DNA of 64,000 nucleotides, from contig OZ038485.1 of the NCBI GenBank assembly GCA_964036315.1, forward strand, positions 78,511,960 to 78,575,959. The letters run 5' to 3'. Below the pieces are notes generated by a model. That model saw only the letters and a list, made by a program, of their open reading frames with translations. It had not been told where the DNA came from and searched no databases. Source of the DNA: Acanthosepion esculentum (taxonomy: Eukaryota > Mollusca > Cephalopoda > Sepiida > Sepiidae). Shown in pieces: positions 10,520-21,839 of this stretch; the first letter of the stretch is position 1; each line of letters begins with the position of its first letter. The position numbers were made by a program, and so were the translations under genes.

Positions 10520-10948
10520 TTTAGGGGAAAGAAGAGGTAGATTCATACCTTTCCCAAGGATATTTACGCGAAAGTGAATAATGCATCCCTCGATTAATGC
10601 GTTTTCGATTAGTGTGCTAAAATTTCTATATACCAAAATTTGATTAGTGTATACATAATTCTCGATTAGTGCGGTAAAACATTCTTCAGTTTAACCATAG
10701 TAATTGAAAATTGATTTTTTTAATAGCTATCGATGTACACTAATCGATGGATTCCTGTATAACGGCTCGACTGGAAATGGAACACGGGTTTCCGATTTCC
10801 AAATACGAGCCGTTATCCATTACACCAACTGCACATCCAATTCTACAACACCTGGTATTTCCAAGTAGTCACCCATACTGACCAGGCTCGATATTGTTGA
10901 ACTTCGGTGATCGTAAGAGAACCGGTGATTCAGTGTAATATGGCCGGA
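10520..10948 (-). repeat. 5S-headed composite SINE, inverted copy, interrupted
   Basis: On the minus strand the 5S part lies at 10948-10846 (tggccatattacactg-like start, acttcggtgatcg, acccatactgaccagg). The tRNA-like head then reads ggtgtaatggataacggctc, and the body ends at gggaaaggtatgaatc near 10540. Between tRNA head and body sits the 177-bp MITE at 10581. Same architecture as the copy at 5.6 kb. Confidence 0.85.
10581..10757. mobile_element. 177-bp pogo/Tigger-like MITE inside a SINE
   Basis: The left end atgcatccctcgattaatgc and the reverse of the right end, caggaatccatcgattagtg, form imperfect inverted repeats with the internal motif tcgattagtg repeated. TA flanks both sides (10579-10580 and 10758-10759). 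Uninterrupted SINE copies (14.8 kb: gtgaatataatggattcgac) give the empty site. No coding capacity. Confidence 0.8.
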
Positions 10949-11149
10949 AGCCCTAACTAATAAGGACGTAATAATATTTAACATTACATTGCTAATATAG
11001 ATAATTACTGGTGTGTGCTGAAAAGCTGTTCTGATAAAAGAATCTGCTGTTTAGACAGATTTGCGGAAATGAGTTCGACCGATAACTTTTCTGTACTTCC
11101 TCATATAGCTAATATATTTATTAATCCATAACAATTTAAAAGAGAAGTA

Positions 11150-11565
11150 ATAATTGCTACTAATATATAAAAACAAATTTAAAAAAGTATTTTTACCAAG
11201 ATTTTCTAAAAATGAAACATTCAGAAATAATTTAATTCATTTAGGAATAAGTCCCGGAATTTTAACTAAAATCCGATAATTAGATGATTTTTGCAAGACT
11301 TTCCCAAATCAATGTGTTTTTCGCCACAAAAACACGGTAAAATTTCTCATACTAATTTATGGCCCCCCGTTGACGCCAAACAAGATTTTAACCTAAAATT
11401 TCCAAAGTTCTAAAAATGACTAAAAAAAAAAAATTACATGAAGAATCCTTTGGTCTTTCCTCTTAATATTAACGCAACGATTTCAACGATAAAACTGTTT
11501 TTATTAGGTTTGGAACATCATTTCATCATGTATGCCCATGTTTTGTCGAATCTTTGGAGGTACCT
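11150..11565. repeat. dispersed repeat F, copy 1 (empty site)
   Basis: Shares ordered blocks with 57.77-58.38 kb: aataatttaattcattt, actaatttatggcc, caaagttctaaaaa, aacgataaaactgttttt and gaatctttggaggt. This copy lacks the MITE present at 58107-58336 in the other, so it shows the pre-insertion TA at 11531-11532. Confidence 0.75.
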
Positions 11566-11643
11566 ATAAAGTAATGCTTCTTACTACTTTCGTTTTTGTG
11601 GGCGTACTTATAAGCCTTTATGACCTTACATTGCCTGCAGTCG

Positions 11644-11645
<2 letters not shown>

Positions 11646-11723
<78 letters not shown>
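11646..11723. repeat. (AC)n(AT)n compound microsatellite
   Basis: About 50 bp of AC followed directly by AT repeats. Overlapping frames on both strands are repeat translations only. Confidence 0.95.
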
Positions 11724-11726
<3 letters not shown>

Positions 11727-12285
11727 TTCAAAACACCATGTCGGTGCCTCGCGTTTGTATTATAAACTAACGAGCGATTAATGCCGTTTTCAAACAAACA
11801 TAAACATATAAGAGCGTAGAACACGACCCGTTTTCTGATATAGTTTTATGCCGTTTATCTTAGCATGTACTGCAGAATATCCGATCAAAGCTAATATGGC
11901 AGCCCCCACGACAAATCGACGTCAACGTCTTTATAGTCATTTCATGCCAGTAAATGGCAATTTCCTATTTTCACCCAAATAGGCCAACACAGCTAGCCAG
12001 CAATACTATAACAATATAGCAATAGTGAAAGCGTTAATATATTCGCTTTCTTGGAGAATTTGACACTGATATGACAGATTAAAAGCTAGAGGTGCAAAAG
12101 AAACAGCGAGTTACTTACATATTGGACTTGTTTAAATGGACGGCATATCAGGGACCGTGAAGAATAGTAAAAGGACAACATCGCTTAGAGTTAGAATGGA
12201 TAGGAAGTTGCAGAGAGCCAGCGCCACACATGTCATAAAGGGATCAGTTATGTACCATGCGATACATTTCGATACATGACTGACG
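11724..12285. other. unrecognised stretch
   Basis: Less AT-rich than its surroundings, with no long open frame and no recognised repeat. Confidence 0.4.
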
Positions 12286-12289
12286 AGGC

Positions 12290-12405
12290 AAATTTTTTCC
12301 CGCAGTAGGTTGCCATTTCTTTTTGCGGTAGATCAGTTGTCTTCCAAGGCTATAGAACCCTGTCTGTCCTGCTATTTACCCATAGCTGGGGGATTAATTG
12401 GCTGA
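12290..12405 (-). repeat. tRNA-SINE family 1, 3' part
   Basis: cccgcagtaggttgccattt and then gctatttacccatagctggg are the reverse of the SINE tail at 430-505. The tRNA head is missing. Confidence 0.7.
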
Positions 12406-12779
12406 TTTCACTAGTTTAAATGTTTTATTCTGCTTCAAAGACACCTGTAAAATTACTCTCATTATATAAAAGAAATTTCACGTCAACATATGTGTCTGCT
12501 TTCATTTTGCGGGTTCATGTCATTTTATATCTTGTATTGAATGTCTTCCCACGGCTACAATAGTAACAAAAGCATGATAAAATGTGTACATTAGGGTTAT
12601 TTTTATAACAGTCATGTCGACTTTATTTTCCTTTATTTATCTTTATCATTCCTCTCTTTACGTTTCATGAGGGATTGAGGTTAGTACGCATGCCTGAAAC
12701 TTGTTCCATAAATGATGGACTGGTTTTGTTTTCTACCTAAAGGTGAGGACGACCTGGATTTCTTTCGTGGGATGGGGAA

Positions 12780-13610
12780 GGTTTGTCTTTTTATGCGTGT
12801 ATGATATGTGCGTATTCTTTTTAACCTCTTTCTAAAACTCTTAGGATTAATTTATGGCTATTCTTCATATTAAAGGAAGACTTTGAAAAGAAACTGTCTT
12901 CAGCTTTCTTCTTCCATATGTGCGGTTTCCAATCAGGATACAGACGATCATAGCTCTCCATAATTTCCTGTCCTTTGTAACTTTTAATAATTTGTCTTTT
13001 TTTGTTATTTCTCCTAGACTCTGTTCCACCATCCATTCACTCAAGCTCATTAAGTATGTTATACATTGTTTTCTTCTCTCTTTTCCTCAATTTATTCTGT
13101 GAGTATCAGATTTTCCAAGCCTTCTTTTCTCATTATACTCCCCAGAAACTGCAACTGTATCTTCCTGATATTATGTATAAGTTTCCTTTTTGTTTCCATA
13201 TTCTCTAAAACCTCGTCGGTGCTCATATGTTCTGTCCATGGTATCCTTTGTAGAATCACATTTCTGTTGCGTTAAGTCTGTTTTACATCTTTGAGGAGAT
13301 TCTGCAGCATTCCCTGCCATATAGGAGGACAGATACCCTGTAACGGTTTATTATCCTTTTTTTGTGTCTAATGAAATGTTTCTGTCTCTTAATACTTTCT
13401 TCAGCTTTTCGAAGACGTCTTGGGCTATTCCAATGCAGTGTCTGTTAGAACACTTTCCAGTTTGCAGTGTCTGTTAGAACACTTTCCAGACACTTACATT
13501 TTTGTACTTGTTTCATTTTGATGCCTTCGATTTGTAATTTTCATTTTGGACTCTTACTATTCATAAACATTTTTTCTGTTTTCTTTTCTGAGATGCCTTC
13601 TCCTAATTTT
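12780..13610 (-). pseudogene. LINE-B, longest relic
   Basis: Minus-strand blocks run in order from 13.6 to 12.8 kb: RT C-terminal thumb-like sequence, LLYGRECC, TEMWFYKGY, then WMVEQSLGEITKKDK, KDRKLWRAMI and IGNRTYG. The order matches the end of an RTE-like endonuclease-RT polyprotein. At least three frames are used, and a 29-bp tandem duplication lies inside (13434-13489). The RT catalytic core is not present. Confidence 0.8.
13434..13489. repeat. 29-bp tandem duplication inside LINE-B
   Basis: The unit tgcagtgtctgttagaacac (continuing tttccag) occurs twice head to tail. It shifts the reading frame of the surrounding relic. Confidence 0.9.
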
Positions 13611-13659
13611 TCTTCAATATTTAAAAAATAATTGATATTTAAAATGATTATTTATTCCA

Positions 13660-13965
13660 GTTCTTACAGAAATTGTGGCACAAGGCCAAAGGGGATGTGG
13701 GGTAAAGCTGGTCAACAGTAATTATCTTATACCTAGCTAATTCGATTCACGACCCATTCATTCATTATAATTTAATCATTCACCACAAGAACTTATTCAT
13801 CACCATTTAATGCTATAAGCACCACAATACCACATATTCGAAGGGAACCTACAAATGTAAAAATCTCACAGTTCATAAATGTCCAAAAATATATAAAAAT
13901 TTCATGAATCATGAAATGAGGGGGAAAAGGATGACCCCCTGCCCCCAAAACAAACTAAAATATAA
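13660..13965 (+). repeat. dispersed repeat D, copy 1
   Basis: Blocks aattgtggcacaaggccaaa, cgacccattcattcattata, ccacaagaacttattcatca and ttcatgaatcatgaaatg recur in order at 20.11-20.47 kb. The short ccaaaaatatataaaaattt here corresponds to a long (AT)n in the second copy. Confidence 0.75.
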
Positions 13966-14625
13966 CAAAATTGTTATATAAAGTGTTCTGTTCTTCTATT
14001 TCCCCTATTATATCCAACTTAAAAATTAACAAAAAATAAAAATCTTTTGAATTTTCTCAAAGAAAAAATGCAAACACCGTAAGTTTGATTTTTGTGAGCC
14101 AGTCACTGATAAGATCTTTATTCATGTATTTTAATAAATCCTTAGTGGAAGTTTTCTTTAAAGAAAAGCAGCATTAAAAGTTGAAACGGCATGCAAACAT
14201 TACGTTTTTACTCACATCTGCGAAACGTGAACTTTGTCGAACGATCTGTTAGTGGGTGGAGAAAACATTTCTACTATACAATCACTTATGATATCTGGAG
14301 GGTCACAGTTCGATTGTCAGCTTAATACTTGACAAACTAACATTTGTACGTTTTAAAAGCTTTCGCTTGTAATAAAAATAAGCAGTTCGGTTTTGTAGTA
14401 CTTAATTTTATGGAATTAGTACTTTTAAAATTATTTTTCTGAAAGAATATATAATTTCGATGTTTACCCAGTTTAATTTGTATGTTACACAGACAAACTG
14501 AGGGGTGAACATGAGAAAAGATTGTGTAGCAATAATGTTCCAAATTAGGAATCACAAAAATTAGCATTCGAAATTTTGGCTTTTTACCTGAACCAAACAG
14601 TCACTTATATGCCATGCGTGATACA
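13966..14625. other. unrecognised stretch
   Basis: AT-rich, with a 76-codon minus-strand frame (14337-14567) without family resemblance. No gene called. Confidence 0.4.
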
Positions 14626-14629
14626 CGCT

Positions 14630-14905
14630 TAGGCGATCATGTATCTTTCGGTACATGACAGACGAAGCAGATTTTTCCAGCAGTAGTTTGCCATTTCTTT
14701 CTTCAGTACACCAGTTGCCATCCAAGGCTATAGAACCCGATCTATCCTGCTATTTACCCATAGCTGGTGGGGGAGTAGAGGATTCATACCTTTCCCAAGG
14801 GTATTAGCACGTAAGTGAATATAATGGATTCGACTGGAATTCGAACTCGGCTCTCCGATTCCTCAATCCGAGCTGCTATTCATTATTCCACCGTGCCTCC
14901 TCAAA
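14630..14905 (-). repeat. tRNA-SINE family 1, near full length
   Basis: Read in reverse: tRNA head from tccaccgtgcctcc back to ccgagctgctattcattatt, the B box in gactggaattcgaact, the body acctttcccaagggtattag, and the tail cagtagtttgccatttcttt. This is the most complete uninterrupted copy and shows the site where the 10.58 kb MITE inserted in its paralogue. Confidence 0.85.
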
Positions 14906-15800
14906 ACACAAAACTTAAACACCCGTAGAAAATACATAGCTATATGAGACAAGCTAAATATAATATTGGGCGGGTAAAAAACAATTTTTTTCAGTTTCTC
15001 CTTTAAATGGCATTAGGATCGTTTAGTTTGTGAAAATGTAAATTTTAAAAAATATAGAAATTAGTGCATTTTTCTTTATTGATTCTAATATTGAATATAA
15101 AATAAGCAAACCTTTCAGCATATGTTTTTTAAGAAAGGTAAAACTGCAACGCAAATGGAAGAAATTATGCTGCTTATAGAAAAATTACTGTGAATTACTG
15201 ACTGTGTCATAAGTGGATATCTTTCGCTGAACGATGCTCAATGGTCGGGTATACCAGTTGAAATTCATAGCAATCAAATCAATACTTCAGAATATTTGAG
15301 TAACCAAATCATCACTATAGAATTTCTGATCACATGTGTCTGTTAGTGTGGATAGCCAATCCCTAATTTAGCTCGCCTGCTCAAGCACATATGTTTTTAT
15401 TCAACACCTACAGAGACTACGAATGGTTTATACTGCATCTATACTGTGCGAGACTTATTTACCGTTTCTTGGGAAGAGAACGTAATCTGGCGTGATCAAC
15501 AGTTTGAACATCGCCAGTACCCCAAAACCCTCGATCACTTCCTGCTTACATAACAATCGATAGCTTCCGAATAGTTCCGTCCACCCAATTTCACTTGGGT
15601 CAACTTTTTTTCAAACACTTTCTAAAGAAGCTGCAAGCTGGGATTACCTCTCCAGGTTGATAACATGAAAAAGTCACTTTCCTGATAAATCTACCATCGT
15701 CATATTCGAACCCGGGCCTTATGGTCAGATGCAAATGCGGTGATCACTTGAGGATAAACAACATTATACAACATGGGAGATAATCAAGGTAGACAAAATA
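14906..15800. other. unrecognised stretch
   Basis: About 0.9 kb with no long frame. At 15690-15750 tcatattcgaacccgggcct resembles an inverted B box, but no A box accompanies it. Confidence 0.4.
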
Positions 15801-15819
15801 TCTAAATCAGAGGTTGAAA

Positions 15820-16440
15820 ATTATCACAGTCAATGAAGAAAGTTGGTTCACTGTTTTTCTCTCCAGAATGTTATCTTACATGTCTGTAAGTCTACCATTA
15901 GTCCATGCTTAGAATATTGCTGCCATATATGGTCCAGCGCTCCTGCTATATATCTAAAGCTCCTTGATAAACTCCAAAGAAGAATCATCAATATTATTGG
16001 TCCTGATGTGTCATCTCGGCTTCAGTCACTTTCCCACCGCCGTAATTTCTATAAATACTTTCATGATAATTTTTTGGATGAGCTTTTCGCTATGGAGCCT
16101 AGACTTTTTCAATTCAAGCGCAGCACTAGATTAGCGATGAGGTCTCATCCATTTACAATCGAGTTCGCTAGATTTAATTGTACGTTCTATGCTGTTTCTT
16201 TTCTCGCTATTCTCGCTTGTGTAACTCCCTCCATCTCTATGCTTTCCTGCCAATTGTAATCTCCAAAAAACTTAAATGCAATGCTAATCACCGCCTACTG
16301 TCCTCCTGATTCCTCTTCTTTTGTTCCCGCTCCTTAGTAATGTTTATGTTTTCTAATTCTTCTACCCATTGACCCCTTGTGCCTTAGTGCCTTTACTGCC
16401 ATGCTTGGGGTGAACTTGATTAGATATTTTAATATGAATT
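15820..16440 (+). pseudogene. LINE-A RT C-terminus and 3' tail
   Basis: An open 138-codon frame at 15843-16259 reads STISPCLEYCCHIWSSAP, then LLDKLQRRIINIIGPDV, LQSLSHRRNFYKYFHD and RSTRLAMRSHPF. This is the characteristic C-terminal domain after the RT of CR1/jockey-group LINEs. The sequence continues through the last coding block (aaaaacttaaatgcaatgct) to the 3' tail ttactgccatgcttggggtg at 16390. Upstream KKVGSL at about 15837 is in another frame. 5'-truncated and dead. Confidence 0.85.
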
Positions 16441-16689
16441 ATTTTTGTACACAAATATCAACACCGAGAAAGGCTTTCACGGCTGCCTATCTGCGAAATG
16501 ACGGCTCTCTCTGCAACCTATCTACGAAAACACACTCCTCAAAATTCTCAAGAAATATAACACAATGCAATCTACCCATCCCGAAATCTCAAACATCAGT
16601 AACTGAGCTACTTACACCGACCCCAGCCAACAATTCTCCACATTCCATGATTAACAAAACCAGAACCAACATAACCACCATCATCCATA

Positions 16690-16726
16690 CTTGCGGCCTT
16701 GTGCCACATCTAAGCTATGCTTAGAA
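16690..16726 (+). repeat. SINE family 2, 3' tail only
   Basis: cggccttgtgccacatctaa and gctatgcttagaaaa match the 3' end of the SINEs at 62.8-63.1 kb in reverse. Confidence 0.5.
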
Positions 16727-16864
16727 AAATCATCATAACCACCATCACCACTCGAGACAAATAAAGCCACATCAACAGAAAGAAAGGAAGACCAAATAAA
16801 GCGAAATAAAAATGTGGGTGACAATGTCTTCCAAGCCCACTCGCACATCCCAATGCATAGTTAA

Positions 16865-17105
16865 ATACCATACATGAGGTAGAATTCCCGCAGTAGGCTG
16901 CCGTTTCTCTCTGTGGTTGACTGGTTGCCAACCAAGGTTATAGGGTCCGTCTGATTTGCTATTATATACATAGCTGTGGAGGAGAAGAGATGGATTCATA
17001 TCTTTCCTAAGGGTATCTGCACATAAATGAATCTAACGAACCCGACTCGAATTCGGTTCTCCGATTTCTAAATTTGAGTTGTTATCCATTACACCACACC
17101 GTACA
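16865..17105 (-). repeat. tRNA-SINE family 1
   Basis: The tail cccgcagtaggctgccgttt, the body atctttcctaagggtatctg, the B-box region gactcgaattcggttctccg and the A-box region gttgttatccattacaccac are all present in reverse order. Near full length. Confidence 0.8.
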
Positions 17106-17389
17106 TACCTTAATGAGTAATAGCTTGGTCGAATCGAAAACGTAGAAAAAATTCTGTTTGGGAAGTGGGTCAAACTGTGAACCTTTCAGCATTTCCCTGT
17201 ATAGTTTCTAAAACCTTTTAATTTTGTGACCCCCCCCCAAAAAGCTTTTTGCTTTCCGTCCAAATTTTCTTTCTTATTAAATCGAAGAAAATAAGATTTT
17301 CGGGAGATGTAAGAAGACTTTCGACATTTTATTTTTCCCAATCAGTTTTTCGACCAATGACGTTTCTATTCTGCATTATTAGAATGCGA

Positions 17390-17440
17390 GTTGGCCTTGT
17401 GTCACACCTAAGCTTCGCTTAGTAAATCACTATTAGAATC
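17390..17440 (+). repeat. SINE family 2, 3' tail only
   Basis: gttggccttgtgtcacacct followed by aagcttcgcttagtaaatca matches the family 2 tail at 62.9 kb. Confidence 0.45.
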
Positions 17441-18120
17441 CAAGTGAAATCACACAAACCTATTTTTGTAAATATATTCAGATCTTTCGGCTTATTTTTA
17501 ATTATAATTGAGGGGTCATTTTGTCCCCCACTCACTAAAATACAAATTATTTTTTTCATCGATAACCTATGTTTTTTTTGGTAAACGTGTTGTGAGTGTA
17601 ATTTATATTAAGTATAAGAACAATGGTATAGTGAAATGAATAAAAACGCTCATTTGGGTCAATGAATTTCAAAAGCTGTGTTAAAACTAAGTGATGACCG
17701 ACATCCCCCACAAACACTGGCGCTTTGGCCATGTGCCACATATTTTTAGACATGAAAATAAATGTTGTATATTCAGATTGTCTTTTGTTCTGTGCTGAAC
17801 GTTTTTGTTTTTGTTTGTTCTTGTTTTGTTTTTACAGAAGTGGATTAAGACCACCGCGTGAAAAAAAAAGATCTTAATATTTTCTGACTTTAGATAACAT
17901 GCAAATGGTTGATAGGCCGTAGAAAACGAATCAATCAATCAATCAATAAAACCTCCTCCTCTTCGACTTTTCATTTTGCCTTTTCCTTCATTTTATTTAT
18001 CTCCCACAAGGTATTTTCGAAGTCTAATTTGTTACAAGTGTTCGTTAATATTTGGTCGTTTGCTGTGCAAACTCATTGGAATAAAGCAAAATCAAGTATT
18101 TAGAAAAATTATTTAAAAAA
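17441..18120. other. unrecognised stretch
   Basis: AT-rich. A short (caat)n run at 17930-17947 is the only repeat. The 83-codon minus frame at 17687-17938 has no family resemblance. Confidence 0.4.
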
Positions 18121-18124
18121 AAAC

Positions 18125-18240
18125 AAACATTCATTTCACCCCAAGCCAGGCAATAATTCCATTAAGACGCAAAGGGCAACTAGCACAGAACATTAGAAGG
18201 AATGGGAAACCCAATCTTAAACAGGAAACTAAGGATAAAC
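18125..18240 (-). repeat. LINE-A 3' tail
   Basis: ttcatttcaccccaagccag and gcaataattccattaagacg are the reverse of the LINE-A end at 52.03-52.09 kb. Confidence 0.6.
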
Positions 18241-18414
18241 CTCTACTTTTTCTCCCAAGGAGGAGTGTGCTCTTTTGAATTATCTGTTAATGTGTAAATT
18301 GTACAGTAAACCATTTAAAAATATCTATTAATTACTTAAAGTAAATTTTAAAAAAATCAATTAAATCATTCTGTATTTACATTTGGTATGTACTAAATTT
18401 AAATCTCTGTGAAG

Positions 18415-18990
18415 TGTTCTAAAAGAGGACGGAAAGTGCAGTATTGACGTAAGAAGACGTATTGAAATGGCCAAATATGCATTCCAAAAGCTTAGCAGAG
18501 TACTGGGAGACAGGAAAATGTCATTCGAAACAAAGAAAAGATGCGTAAACTGTTACATGATATCTGTCCTCCTGTAAGCCAGCGAATGCTGAAAATCTCC
18601 TCAGAGATGAAAAGAAGACTTAAAGCAACAGAAATGTGGTTCTACCAAAAGATGCTGAGAATAGCATGGGGCCGAATATGTGAGCAAAGAAGTTTTGGAG
18701 AGAATGAAAATAAAAAGGAAACTTATACTTAACATCAGGAAAAGACAGTCAGGTTTCTGGGGCACGTAATGAGGAAGGAGGGCTTAGAAAACCTGATACT
18801 CACGGGACAAATTTAGGGAAAGAGTGACAGAGGAAAGCAACCCGTACCATACTTGATGGATATATGCAAATGGATGGGAGAACAGGGTTTGGGATAAATA
18901 TCAAAAAGTCAAAACTTACAAGGGACAGGGTGGATGGCTATGATCGCCTACGTCCCGAAGGAACACAGCACATAAATGAAGAAAGGTCAG
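18415..18990 (+). pseudogene. LINE-B RT C-terminal relic
   Basis: Plus-strand blocks in order: VLKEDGKCSIDVRRRIEMAK, AFQKLSRVLGDRKMSFETKK, then EMWFYQKMLRIAWGRICEQR, the FWG(H) motif, and KMDGRTGFGINIKKSK-like residues. These follow the order of RTE-like LINE ends. The relic uses all three frames and has several stops. It is the best-preserved plus-strand copy. Confidence 0.8.
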
Positions 18991-19454
18991 CCAGTAATAT
19001 GTACCGTACATGTACACTGAGAACGTTATCAGAAAAAAATTACTCCTACCTTTTTTCCATATTTATTTTTGGAAAATGTTATTTATTCGTTATGAAAATT
19101 AAATGAAAACATTGTAGTTGTGGATGGTCCCCCTTTGTCGCTTGGTGATCACTATTTTTAGACCCAGTCAGCCACTGGTAGTGTTTTTATAGTGTCCACA
19201 TTTTCACAATATAATTTATTCAGATAGTTACGCCCAGCATTCTTCCTAACCTGAAAATTTAGCAAGGTGCTACATTTTTTATATCTATGTACAAATAAAT
19301 ATTAATAAAGATAATCTCGTCTTATCAGCTGGTACTCAAATCATACATTGAAATGTTTCTGTTTTTATTCTAATATTTGTTAGGTTGAGTCATAAATAAT
19401 TTGTTTTTGTTTATCAAATTTATTCTTTAAAAAAATAAAAGTAATATTACATTT
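18991..19454. other. unrecognised AT-rich stretch
   Basis: No recognised frame or repeat. Confidence 0.4.
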
Positions 19455-19860
19455 AATACAATTATATATTTACCATTATTTGCAATGACTTCTTATGGGG
19501 CAGTTCTTTGATAGCTTTTGAGTAAAATTCCGCAGTTTTTGATGTGAAAACCTTTTCGACGACCTCTTGAATCTGATATTCATTGAATAAAGTTTTCCCC
19601 ATAACAGCGTTTTGCAGCGATAGAAAAAGGTAATAATCGACTGCTTCATGGTCAGGGGAAATTAGCGGGTCAAGTAGAACAGGCCAAGCGAGTTCCAGAT
19701 GTTTTCCTGTATTATTCATGCTGAATGCGACCTTGCGATGCCATGTAGAAGAACAATATTTTTCGTATTGATGAGCGCAGGTTGCTTTCGGATCAAACTA
19801 TTAGGGACATGTTGCACCTGCTTGGCGAATAAATGTGTATTTTACGAACTCTAAATTAAT
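19455..19860 (-). pseudogene. mariner-type transposase C-terminal relic
   Basis: The open 85-codon frame reads LAWPVLLDPLISPDHEAVDY, then YLFLSLQNAVMGKTL and FYSKAIKELPHK, matching the end of mariner transposases. The third catalytic Asp lies in AVDYYLF. About 60 bases upstream in another frame is NIVLLHGIARSHS, corresponding to the second catalytic motif (HDNARPH), here with the Asp lost. A frameshift separates the two. The N-terminal half was not found. Confidence 0.8.
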
Positions 19861-19939
19861 AATGTGATTGTTAAAAGCCGTGGTTCTACAGAAGGATGCT
19901 GATAATGCAATTTACCGGACATGTGAGCAACAAAGAAGT

Positions 19940-20075
19940 TTACTTCTTCTATGGGTCGTGTCCCTTCAGGACGTCGGCGATCATGGTAGTCCACAGTTTC
20001 TTATCTTTTGTAGTTCTTCGTAAATTTTATCTTTTCGCTAACTCTCTTAATCCCTGTTCTGCCAAAAAGCTAATG
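19940..20075 (-). pseudogene. LINE-B terminal fragment
   Basis: Contains atgggtcgtgtcccttcagg and aactctcttaatccctgttc, the reverse of the LINE-B end. Confidence 0.65.
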
Positions 20076-20109
20076 ATAAAACAACTTCATCTATGCTGCA
20101 TAGATATGG

Positions 20110-20354
20110 AATATATTTATTTTGTAAAAAATACAAAATTGTGGCACAAGACCGAAGGAGGACGTGGAGAAGGCTGGTCTTTCACTAGCTATCCTATTCC
20201 TAGTTAACCACAATCATGACCCATTCATTCATTACAATTACACATTCCCCACAAGAACTCATCCATCACCTTTCAATACTGAACACACACCACAATACCA
20301 TATACACACAAGGGTCCTACAAAACACCCCATGAATTAAAAATTTGCAATGTTC

Positions 20355-20419
<65 letters not shown>

Positions 20420-20475
20420 TTTCATGAAACATGAAATGCTGGGAAGGGATGTGAACCCAGAAAAGAAACTCAAAC
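20110..20475 (+). repeat. dispersed repeat D, copy 2, with expanded (AT)n
   Basis: Matches 13660-13965 block by block: aaattgtggcacaagaccga, atgacccattcattcattac, cacaagaactcatccatcac and ttcatgaaacatgaaatg. The 61-bp (AT)n at 20356-20416 lies where the other copy has a few AT units. Confidence 0.75.
20356..20416. repeat. (AT)n inside repeat D
   Basis: Pure AT run. Confidence 0.95.
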
Positions 20476-20799
20476 TCTCAACCAAAGACAAAATGAAGAC
20501 AAAACAATGTTAGTAGGAACCGTCCACCCCTCAAAATAATAAGAGCGGCCGCTGTATTCTATCGATTGATATAATCAAGAAGCACACTCACTAATGAAAT
20601 GGGGATGGAAAAATAAATGACGGAATGGGAAAATCAAAGGCTGACTCAGCCGAGATGAAAAACAAGGGGACAGAAAAAAAACTGGGGAGGTTGGGAATCT
20701 TGACATAGATCATAACAGAAGAAAAAGCCGGGAACTGGCCGGGAACAAGACATATTCACATTAACTAGGAATACAAAATAGTGTCTAACTTAAACCGCC

Positions 20800-21430
20800 C
20801 CGTTGCGCTAACGGGACTTAAAAGAAAATCAAGGCTAGCCCCGTCCACACGAACCAGGCTTGCCTCAGTCACCCACCTTTTATTGAAATCTGTCGTTTTC
20901 GATCAGATCTGATTTTCACCCGAAGCTGATGCTTAAAGAAAACAATCAGATCCCGAAACGAATAACGTTCATTTCGCAAGATTCCGTCCTCTCGCGACTT
21001 CCACACGACCATTCTTGCCACGCCTAGCAACGCAAAAAAAAAATCATCCGTTTTACCCCGGAGAACGGGGTCGACATATTGTCACAAGCGTACGCGAGAT
21101 CAATGGACACGAGCTGATCGGGAGCCATACGAGCCGTCAACTCGCTGACATAATCCCAGAAAGGGCGCACCTGAGGACAATGGTAGAAGGCGTGCGAAGC
21201 CGTTTCTTCTAAACCAAGGTCACACCGATGAAAATCTGGCAAATTTGCCTCACCCCATCTGAAGAGTATGTCATTGAGGAGTAGCACATTCCGAATCAAT
21301 CGCCAGGTAAGCGAAAACTCAGGGTTGCTGAGATAATCCGCCGCTGGCGCCCAAGACCAAAAAGAGCGCAACTCCGATGCCGACAAGCCTTCCCGAGTCC
21401 CTTCACTAATTCATGATACAATAGTCTCCG
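20800..21430 (-). pseudogene. LINE C-terminus with RT-associated zinc knuckle
   Basis: The 120-codon minus frame (21024-21386) reads LTWRLIRNVLLLNDILFRWG, then C-D-L-G-L-E-E-T-A-S-H-A-F-Y-H-C-P, the zf-RVT-type zinc-binding signature near the end of some LINE RTs. It continues past a one-base slip in a T run (about 21030) into ARMVVWKSREDGI, then LIVFFKHQLRVKIRSDRKR near 20.93 kb. This family differs from LINE-A, B and C. 5' parts are absent. Confidence 0.75.
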
Positions 21431-21532
21431 ACGCCGAGAAAGGTCACTGGACCGATGTCATCACCATTAAAAGCTTAACTCTTTATCTGTTGTCTGAAAG
21501 TTGTGAGCTCAATCCCTGCGCTGGGTAATAGA

Positions 21533-21620
21533 TTTTATTATTATTTTTTCAACCGCTAAAATACATACATACATTTATATGTATGTATGTATTTTAGCGG
21601 TTGAAAAAATAATAATAAAA
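21533..21620. repeat. perfect 42-bp-arm hairpin
   Basis: Arms 21533-21574 and 21579-21620 are exact reverse complements with the four-base loop ttat. It forms the junction between the inverted repeat E copies. Confidence 0.95.
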
Positions 21621-21651
21621 TTTGCTACACAGCGCATGGATTGAGATCCAT

Positions 21652-21653
<2 letters not shown>

Positions 21654-21718
<65 letters not shown>
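21654..21718. repeat. (AT)n, about 65 bp
   Basis: Pure AT run between two repeat E copies. Confidence 0.95.
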
Positions 21719-21721
<3 letters not shown>

Positions 21722-21839
21722 TTTAGCGGTTGAAAAAAAAAATAATAAAATTTACTACACGGCGCATGGATTGAGATCACAACCTTCAGATAAAGAGTTT
21801 AGCTTTTAATAGTGATGATACCCCAGTTGACTAGAATAT

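Larger units (their letters stand above)
21455..21835. repeat. repeat E: three copies, one inverted, around hairpin and (AT)n
   Basis: The unit actctttatctg, gtgatctcaatccatgcgc, attttattattttt, caaccgctaaaata occurs at 21.46-21.56 kb in one orientation and at 21.58-21.65 and 21.72-21.83 kb in the other. The last two are separated by an AT run. The B-box-like tgagctcaatccctgc suggests a tRNA-related origin, which is weak. Confidence 0.7.
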
